Below are positions 57,261-64,000 of a DNA stretch of 64,000 nucleotides, one piece after another. The stretch is from Nilaparvata lugens (taxonomy: Eukaryota; Arthropoda; Insecta; Hemiptera; Delphacidae), in contig NC_052507.1 in NCBI RefSeq assembly GCF_014356525.2, positions 57,072,621-57,136,620 on the forward strand. Reading direction: 5' to 3'. The translations under genes were made by a program, and so were the position numbers. Numbering within the stretch: position 1 is the stretch's first letter; each line of letters begins with the position of its first letter. The notes under the pieces are model-generated. The model was not told where the DNA came from and made no database searches. It saw only the letters and a program-made list of their open reading frames with translations.

Positions 57261-57560
57261 GGTGCGTCCACACATGCCGAACCGAACCTCGAACCGCGCA
57301 GCAAACCGTGCATTCCTCCGAACATCTTGCCTTTCAACTAACATGAGCATATGTTTCATAATTTTAAAAATCAGCTGTTAATCATTCGCCGTACCGTACT
57401 CCGAACCATTCGCCGTGCCGCTTGCCTCTGTTCTAACTGCTCGCCTCACCTCACTCAGAACGCTGAACTTTTCAGCCAATCAGAGCCCTCGATACAATTC
57501 GCCGTGCAGCTCGCTCCACAATATTTTGGCTATCCATCACAAGTGGAAAACATGCGAACA
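57261..57560. repeat. GC-richer stretch, possible hAT-type MITE
   Basis: The stretch starts 'ggtgcgtccacacatgccg' and repeats 'attcgccgt.c' and 'gccgtgc' several times (about 57390, 57408, 57502). 'GTGCGTCCACAC' is a familiar start of insect hAT-like nonautonomous repeats. A matching inverted end was not found, so this is a tentative call. Confidence 0.3.
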
Positions 57561-58110
57561 TGAATACAGAAGTATGGGCAATTTTTTATTTGATTAAATT
57601 CATGTTTTGAAGAATTCATTGTTACGAATGATAAATTGATAGGAGCTTATAAATATTTTCTAATTCAAATGAAATAACTTCTGAAAAAAATAATGATTGG
57701 ATAAATACCAATATTGAATTATTGTTGATCAAGAACTCAGTACATCGACAATTCATTCAACTAATTCTGTATTGATGGAATTATAATCATTTTCTCTATT
57801 GATAATCAATTCCATCAACTAATCATCAACTAACTGAAAAAAGTACTTCAATTTCCATGAATTTATTAATAGAATTATATAAATCTAAAGTGTAGGTCAT
57901 ATCTAAATTCACAAAGAGTTCGATTCTTGTTGACAAGATATAGCCCAGTCAATAAAGGTTTTTTCGATCCGAAAATTAAATAAAAGCTGAATTTCCCACC
58001 ATCGATAGAACCCTCCCAGAGGGTCATTCTCCCAAAAGTCCCAAGAAATCCCCTTGGAGCTTTCCCCCCTAGACCCCCTCAAAGTTGAAAAATGCAGGTA
58101 ATCACGGAAA

Positions 58111-58830
58111 ATCAATTATCTCTGTACACATTGATTGGAAACAGTTCTATCGTATGCCATTCGATTTGTTACATTATGGACTACAATATTAGTTTTATAC
58201 ATTTTTTCAATAAAATTAACAGTTTTCTTGATAAAATAATATATATGTAAAAGTTTAGGGGGTTTGTGACTTGATTTTTTTGTTTTCTTCGATTAACTTC
58301 GAAACAAGTAGTTTTAAAGGAAAATAAGCCAAATAATTAATGTAGCCACTGTCATTGCAAATCCAGTGATGTATATTGTTATGTATTTGCGATTTGATTT
58401 GGCGCTGTGGAAGGGGAAACAGTCGACGCGGAATGGCGCGACTGACTCTCTTAGCCATAGTTAACAGCAAACTGGAAATCAATTATCTCTGTAACCATCA
58501 ATCGGAAAAAAATCTATCATATTTCATTCGATTCGTTAAATTAAGAACTACAATATTAGTCGGATTTATTTCCTCAATAAATCGAACAGTTTCCTTGATA
58601 AAATAATATAATGTAAAAATTTAGGGGTTTTTCGATTTGATTTTTTTGTTTTCTCCGATTAACTCCAAAGCAAGTAATTTTAAAGAGCAATGTGACAAAT
58701 AATTATTGTAGCCACATTCATTGCGAATCCATCGATGTATATTATTATGTATTTGCGATTCAAGTTAACGCTGTGGAAGGGGAAACAGCCGACGCGGCTG
58801 ACTCCCTTCAGCATAGTAAACAGAATAATA
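58111..58830. repeat. 367-bp tandem duplication
   Basis: 'atcaattatctctgta' at 58111 and 58478, followed by 'ctacaatattagt', 'ttcttgataaaataatat', 'gatttttttgttttct' and 'gctgtggaaggggaaacag' in both copies. Copy 1 is 58111-58477 and copy 2 runs to about 58830. The copies have clearly diverged by substitutions and short indels. Noncoding. Confidence 0.9.
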
Positions 58831-58982
58831 CTGCTATCTACATTGCATCTCATTTACACTATGGCGCTCGAAACAATTAATTTTGTCTATTGTTTCGACA
58901 TGCGCTGTATATAGATTTTCACTTTTCAATACTCTAAAAAATATTACAATTTTCTTGATTAAAAAATAATAATAATGTCGAG

Positions 58983-59082
58983 NNNNNNNNNNNNNNNNNN
59001 NNNNNNNNNNNNNNNNNNNNNNNNNNNNNNNNNNNNNNNNNNNNNNNNNNNNNNNNNNNNNNNNNNNNNNNNNNNNNNNNNN
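58983..59082. other. Assembly gap (100 N)
   Basis: Exactly 100 unknown bases, the usual placeholder for a gap of unknown size. The true distance between the tandem repeat on the left and the Polinton-like region on the right is unknown. Any reading frame across it is artificial. Confidence 1.
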
Positions 59083-59345
59083 CTCATCCCCTCCTCCCCC
59101 AGAAAGCACAGCTTCCTCTTCCCCTGTTGCTTGTTGGAAATCATCGTGAGCAGCACACATCTCGGTGCCCACTCCAGATGAGATGGCAAAGTGTCCAGTA
59201 CAATGATTTCCTCACTGCTCAACCCCCTCTCCACAAAGACACCACGGCTCTCTAGCAGTGAGTCCTTGCAGTCAGATGCAGCAGCGGGAGCAGCACTGGT
59301 AGTGGTGGCTGGAAGCTTCTTCTTCTTCTGCTGTGAGGAGGAGTA
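59083..59345 (-). CDS. Possible exon or gene fragment, unknown function
   Basis: A minus-strand frame is open from about 59345 into the gap. It has a basic QQKKKKLP stretch, an Ala/Thr-rich segment, then SSEEIIVLDTLPSHLEWAPR and VLLTMISNKQQGKRKLCFL. It has no ATG at its start, but a 3' splice-site-like 'ctacattcttccag' lies directly upstream on the minus strand (about 59355-59342), so it may be an internal exon. Codon content looks more protein-like than the surroundings. I do not recognise the family. It could be part of the Polinton-like element or an unrelated host gene. Confidence 0.35.
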
Positions 59346-60046
59346 TCTGGAAGAATGTAGTCATGATGTGTAGATGATGAGTCCATGATGACGAGGATAT
59401 GTGTAATGTGACTAGTGCTCGAATGAAGCTGGCAAATCCAATAAGCGCTACTTATATAATCATTCGTTTCTCTCTCTCTGTTTTGGACTGAGTGAGAGAT
59501 AGTGCATTTTCCCACATATCACATCCTTGACATGCAAAAGCATTCTAACACGTACAGCAAGGTGCATTCAGAGAAAAAAATAAAAATATCAAATTCTCAC
59601 AATGCACTAATATAAAATTTCTCAGTTCCAGATATAATATCTCGAATAACAATATTTTGAATGTGAGAGCAATGTAATATCAAATCTCCTCATTAATTTT
59701 CAATTAACATCACATGTATACTTGCTAAATTTCTTCTCAATATTATTGTGATTTTCATTATGTTCTTTGATTTCACAGAGTTCGAGTGTGCAATACTGCA
59801 TAATCACTCTAGTCTTTGAGGAGGAAAGACGTATGAAGAACTAGTCTGAGAGTTGGAGTGTAAGCAGAGAGAGAGACAGTACAGCACATCACATCATTCA
59901 TTGCATGTAAGTATGATACAATTTTTACTTTATTTTTCTAATCATGATTTTTTCAGAACTTACTTCTTTCCTGATAAATTAATACTACTACATTGCACTT
60001 ATTCCTAACAAATCACTAATATCTCGATTCTGATTAGGAATTACTT
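59346..60046. other. Upstream region of the polymerase gene, possible 5' exon
   Basis: No protein-coding frame is seen. At about 59907 the plus strand has 'gcatgtaagtat', a strong 5' splice-site consensus, and at 60733-60747 'ttgtttgttttcag', a strong 3' splice site just before the polymerase ATG. A noncoding first exon ending at about 59906 and an intron to 60747 are possible. The intron would contain the BIR gene on the opposite strand. Confidence 0.3.
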
Positions 60047-60634
60047 CTACAACAGAGTGCATATTGTACAATATCCAGCTTGTTTTCCCACAGCATCTTC
60101 TTCTTCTTCAACATTCGTCTTTTCTTTTCCATTAAAGCTCATCTTTTTATATATACAAAATGGAACATGTATCACTTTTTCATGAGGATTTTCAATAATA
60201 TATTTGCAATATACACATTGCAGATATGATTTCTCATGTAAAAAATATCCATTTATTGCAAAATAGCCTGCTCTATTAATAAATACCGAGAGCTTGAATG
60301 GTTGTGGACAATGGAAAGTTAAAACTCGTTCTTCATTTTGTTGTAGAGTATTATTATCAAAATTCTCCTCTTCATATGAAATATTATCTTCTTTGCACCA
60401 TCCACAATTTGGACTGCATCGCTCATGTTCCTTACTAGGATCGTCTGTTGCCAACCAATTTTCTAAATATACTGAACAAAACACACATTGAACAACGTCA
60501 GGTGCTCACACAAATTTAAAACCCTGTTTAGCCATATTTTGAGGTGACAACAGATTCGATTCTAATTTCCAACAATTATCAAATGTTGATAACCTCAATC
60601 GTTCGTGCATGAAAATTTGATCCTGAGATAACAT
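60047..60634 (-). pseudogene. BIR-repeat (inhibitor-of-apoptosis-like) gene
   Basis: The minus strand from ATG 60634 encodes a first BIR repeat: LRLSTFDNCWK, then after an in-frame TGA at 60508-60506 the zinc site QCVFCSVYLENW ... DDPSKEHERCSPNC, spacing C-x2-C-x16-H-x6-C, which is canonical. A second, shorter BIR-like unit follows: FKLSVFINRAGYFAINGYF, LQCVYC and VIHVPFC (C-x2-C ... H-x3-C), which is atypical. The protein ends soon after an acidic EEEED stretch with no RING finger. BIR proteins block caspases in baculoviruses and animals. The single TGA in the middle of BIR1 makes this copy a probable pseudogene. It is oriented away from the polymerase gene, as in divergent viral modules. 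Confidence 0.82.
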
Positions 60635-60765
60635 TTTTGCACTGTACTTGCAGCTTGTCAAATCACAACTGATTTTTTAGATTAATGTTTACTTGTTTTC
60701 ATATCTAATTCTATGCCATAGTAATATATTCTTTGTTTGTTTTCAGCACCCCACTAGTAGCAGAG
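60635..60765. other. Divergent intergenic segment between BIR and polymerase genes
   Basis: About 130 bp separate the BIR ATG (60634, minus) from the polymerase ATG (60766, plus). The segment contains a T-rich splice-acceptor-like tract ending in CAG at 60747. A shared promoter is possible but not evident. Confidence 0.3.
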
Positions 60766-63700
60766 ATGGAGCATAGCAGAGAACACAGGGTTAGAGGGAT
60801 GAGTTCGCACACAATTCGCCATCGCATTTCCTCCGAAAACGTAGCACCTGACATTGAAAATGTGCTTGAAAACTCAAAAGCTCGTGTTTTTGAGATAATA
60901 AGAGAACACACTGCACGTTTTGAAGGAAATGTGAAATGGTTTTCAGTATTAAATGTATTATTGTATGAGATGGTAGTTTTAGAATCAGAGGAATCCGAAG
61001 CTGTTTCATCCATTGTGAATCTACATAGCTACTCGGCCATAGGCTTGAACGTCTTGGAGAGTTATGACGAATTGAATGAACATTTTATGTTAGCGGTTAG
61101 GGAAATTTTAAGTTCATTCGATAACTTTGTTCGATTAGGGAGTGGGTGGGTGTTGAAGAAGATTGACTCGCTTGATGTAAATGTGATTAGATATAATCCA
61201 ATATACACAAGCAGTTATATTCAAACACCCCAGTTCATCAAGAATGAGAAATGTGTTATCAATGTCAAAAATCTTTCTGATAAAAAGTGTTTTCTGTGGA
61301 GTGTTCTAGCCTATTTTCACCAGAAACCAACAAATAACACACACTTAATGGTGAAATATTTGAGCAAATTTGCTCACAGGCTGAACACTCGTGGAGTTAA
61401 TTTCCCAACCACCAATCGCAACATAAAGAATTTTGAAATTCTTAATACAGACATCGCAATTCATGTTATCGTGTATGACAACAAAAAGTTTCTACCCTAT
61501 CAAACAAGCATATTCCGTACGCGTAAATACCAAATTAATCTTCTAATGTTGAAAGGTGATGCAGGAAAAACACATTTTTGTTTAATTAACACCGCAAATG
61601 GGAAAAATGGATTGTTGCATCTTCTTTTTCACCTTTCGAAAAATTCTCATCAAGTAGATGTTTGTAATTTCTGTTTTCACAGATTTACAACAAAATAATC
61701 TAAAAATTGTGATGGGAAAGAAAATTTAATGAGACATCTAGAGCTTTGTTCAAAGTCCCAGTCTCAGAGAACTTCGTACCCAAAACGAGGTGAGACAATC
61801 AAATGTAAAAAACCAGGTTCGACTTTGAAGAAAAAGTATACAATCTACGCGGATTTGGAAACATTTGTCGTGAATATGAATGGTAACGAATCTGATTGTG
61901 AGGATGTACCTATCACCAGAAGTTACACCAAGAAAACGATGTGTCATATTCCGTGCGGGTATTGTTCTGTTGTAATTGATGTGAATGGAGATATCGGGTA
62001 TGGCCCAGTACTCTATAGATTGAGTAATATCAATGAAAAGATCATGGAGAAATTTCACAAGGAAATAATCGAACTGGGCAATTTATTGAGTGCAGATATA
62101 AAATGCGAAATTCCGATGGAGCATTTAAGTGAGCATCAGCAACGCAAATTTCAAAACGCTGATAAGTGCGGCCTTTGTGATGAAGTTTTTACCGAAACAG
62201 ACATAAAGGTATGCCATCATGCACATGGAAATGGAAAGTTTTTGTGTGCTGCTCATGTGTCGTGTAATTTAAATACTCGAACTGACAATACGATTAGCTG
62301 TTACTTCCATAATTTTAGTGGATTTGACAGCCATTTTATTCTAAAAACTCTCGGAAAATGTAAAAAAGAAATTTCCTGTATCGCCAATACATCGGAAAGA
62401 TTTTTGACATTGACAGTGGGAAAAATTAAGTTGGTAGATAGTACAGATATGGAATCAAAGTTCAAACGTCTGTTTTCAGTATTTAATGACCCTGATCTCA
62501 AACATAGGCAACTCTTGTTAAAAAAAGGAGTATATCCCTATTTGTACATATCTTGCCCTGAAAAATTTGCTGAGACTTCTCTCCCTCCGATAGAATGTTT
62601 TTATAACGATCTTAACGATACACCCCTCTCCCCCAAAGAATATGAGCATGCACAAAGAGTGTTCTCAACATTCGAGTTGAAATCTCTTGGCGAGTATCAT
62701 GATTTCTATCTGTGCCTAGATGTCATGCTATTAGATGAGGTTTTCGAAGAAATGAGGTCAACGCTTTTTAGGTCATATGGCCTCGATGTAACTCATTTTC
62801 TTCGCTTGCTCATTATACTTGAAATTGTATGTTAAAGTTCACCTGGGTTGAACTTCAATTGATTAGTGATCCCGATATACATCTAATGTTTGAATCAGGA
62901 ATGTGCGGTGGTGTTTCGTTTATTGGCAAGCATTATTGCAAAGCCAATAACAAACACATCCCTGACACATATGATCCCACAAAACCGAGTAACTTTTGCT
63001 TTATATAGATTGTAATTCATTGTATGCCCACTCTATGAATCAATTCTTACCTTATGGAAATTTCAAGTTCCTCTCAGAGGAAGAAATCCATGCTCTTGAC
63101 TTTACAAATTTGGAGAGTGAATCAGAAACTGGTTATGTAATTGAATATGATCTCAAGTACCCACAGGAGTTACATGATATGCATGCCAATTTCCCTCTCG
63201 CTCCACTTCGTCAAATTCCTCCTAACAAATTGTTCTCTGAGTACCAAACCAATGAGAATGGTCAAACACACTAAAAGAACTCATTAACACACTTTTTGAT
63301 CGAGAGAGGTACATTGTTCATTACATGAATTTGAAGCTGTACCTTCAACTCGGATTGCAATTAACAAAAGTACATCGCATCATTAGCTTTTCCCAATCGC
63401 CTTGGTTGAAGAACTACATTGAGTTCAATACCTGTAATAGGCAAGCCGCAAAAAATATATTTGAAGTCTCATTCTTCAAACAAATGTCTAATCTATGCTA
63501 TGGAAAATCGATACAGGGAAATTGGCATCAATCCAATGTTCAAATTATCACAGACGCCAAGCGTCTAGATAAGTACATTTCAAATCCCCTATGTAAATGC
63601 TGGAAGTTAATAAGTTTGAATGTGATTGCAGTTTTCTCACAAAAGTTGGAACTAAAAATGAATAAGCCAATCTATTCAGGTTTCTGCATCCTGGATTTGA

Positions 63701-63978
63701 GTAAACTACACATTTATGATTTTTTCTACTGTAAATTGCAAATAATCATACTATGGCAACGCATCCAGCTTTGTATAACTGATACAGATAACTTCCTCTT
63801 ATCGTTGGAGACACCCGATGTCTACCAATTGATAAGAGAAAATCTAGAACTGTTTGACACTTCAAATTACCCAGCTGAGCACGAATGCTTCTCCAATGAC
63901 AGGAATGAAGTTGTAGGGAAATTTAAGGATGAGGCAGGTTCACTTCCTTTAAAATCTTTTCTGGGATTACGGGCGTAA
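60766..63978 (+). pseudogene. polB: Protein-primed family-B DNA polymerase (Polinton/adintovirus-like)
   Basis: The start is ATG 60766, after a splice-acceptor-like tract; the longer frame from 60733 begins with TTG and is not preferred. The first block (to TAA 61696-61698) has SGWVLKKIDSLDV, KKCFLWSVLAYFH, RGVNFP and KTHFCLIN, an N-terminal domain common in arthropod elements of this kind. In the same frame past the stop, a C-x2-C ... H-x4-C zinc finger (CNFCFH ... HLELC) leads into the polymerase. It has Exo I YADLETF (about 61849), Exo II HNFSGFDSHFI (about 62305), Exo III YLCLDVML (about 62705), motif A YIDCNSLYAHSMNQ (about 63002), motif B FKQMSNLCYGKS (about 63480), KPIYSGFCILDLSK, and motif C ITDTDNFLL (about 63778). 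Frame changes lie near 62830-62996 and 63275-63325, and a stop at 63978 interrupts SFLGLRA. The gene continues off the window. It would replicate the element using a terminal protein primer. Confidence 0.93.
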
Positions 63979-64000
63979 TTGTATTCATATCTTGTAAATA

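Noticed and set aside
57063..57359. Minus-strand 98-aa frame rich in leucine.
   Set aside because: It is the translation of the GAA/AGA microsatellite and has no other content.
58834..59234. Frames reading through the N stretch.
   Set aside because: The 100 N are a gap placeholder; any continuity of frame is artificial.
1..64000. tRNA and rRNA genes.
   Set aside because: No cloverleaf-like B-box/A-box pair or rRNA stretch noticed by eye; TGGCGCC strings are primer-binding sites, not tRNA genes. A covariance-model scan would be needed to exclude tRNAs.

Overview
This window looks like AT-rich nuclear DNA of an insect, most likely a hemipteran such as a planthopper (order-level guess only). 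The reasons are BEL/Pao, Ty3/gypsy, RTE, CR1-like and Jockey-type elements together, an envelope gene of the insect errantivirus/baculovirus-F type, and a Polinton/adintovirus-like DNA polymerase. I see no intact host gene. Almost everything recognisable is a transposable element, most of it broken, and many copies sit inside one another.

Layout. 1-1909: the 5' end of a minus-strand BEL/Pao element (gag cut by the window edge) inserted in the 3' LTR of gypsy element A. 1910-10821: gypsy element A, minus strand, gag kept, most of pol replaced by a GC-rich segment, LTR about 3 kb. 10.6-12.1 kb: dispersed repeats, including a perfect 54-bp-arm hairpin. 12.1-14.1 kb: AT-rich, nothing seen. 14.1-18.9 kb: an env-only gypsy/errantivirus derivative 'E' (LTR, PBS, repeat-rich leader, env). 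18.9-29.6 kb: gypsy element D, minus strand (gag, protease, RT, RNase H, integrase), interrupted by a 2.3-kb insertion in integrase and an F-type LTR between protease and RT; its integrase tail is tandemly triplicated. 30.3-35.0 kb: Jockey fragment and a CR1-like LINE, plus strand.

35.3-55.3 kb is one nested locus. A single RTE-type LINE (minus strand) was split twice: by LTR element F (35923-43506, TSD ATCT, no coding capacity) and by gypsy element B (44111-54139, TSD ACAC, gag and pol recognisable). The LINE reading frame resumes across both insertions, which fixes the element ends to the base. F is non-autonomous: two LTRs of about 2.2 kb, a polypurine tract, and a 3.1-kb interior with strong C-over-G skew and no retroviral genes. 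A third F LTR lies in element D.

55.3-59.1 kb holds duplicated repeats, a GAA tract, a 367-bp tandem duplication and a 100-base assembly gap. The most interesting segment is 59.9-64.0 kb: a protein-primed family-B DNA polymerase gene on the plus strand, with an N-terminal domain and zinc finger, and a divergently oriented gene with one clear and one atypical BIR (inhibitor-of-apoptosis) repeat on the minus strand. This is the signature of a decayed Polinton/adintovirus-like element. Both genes carry stops or frameshifts, and the element runs off the right edge.
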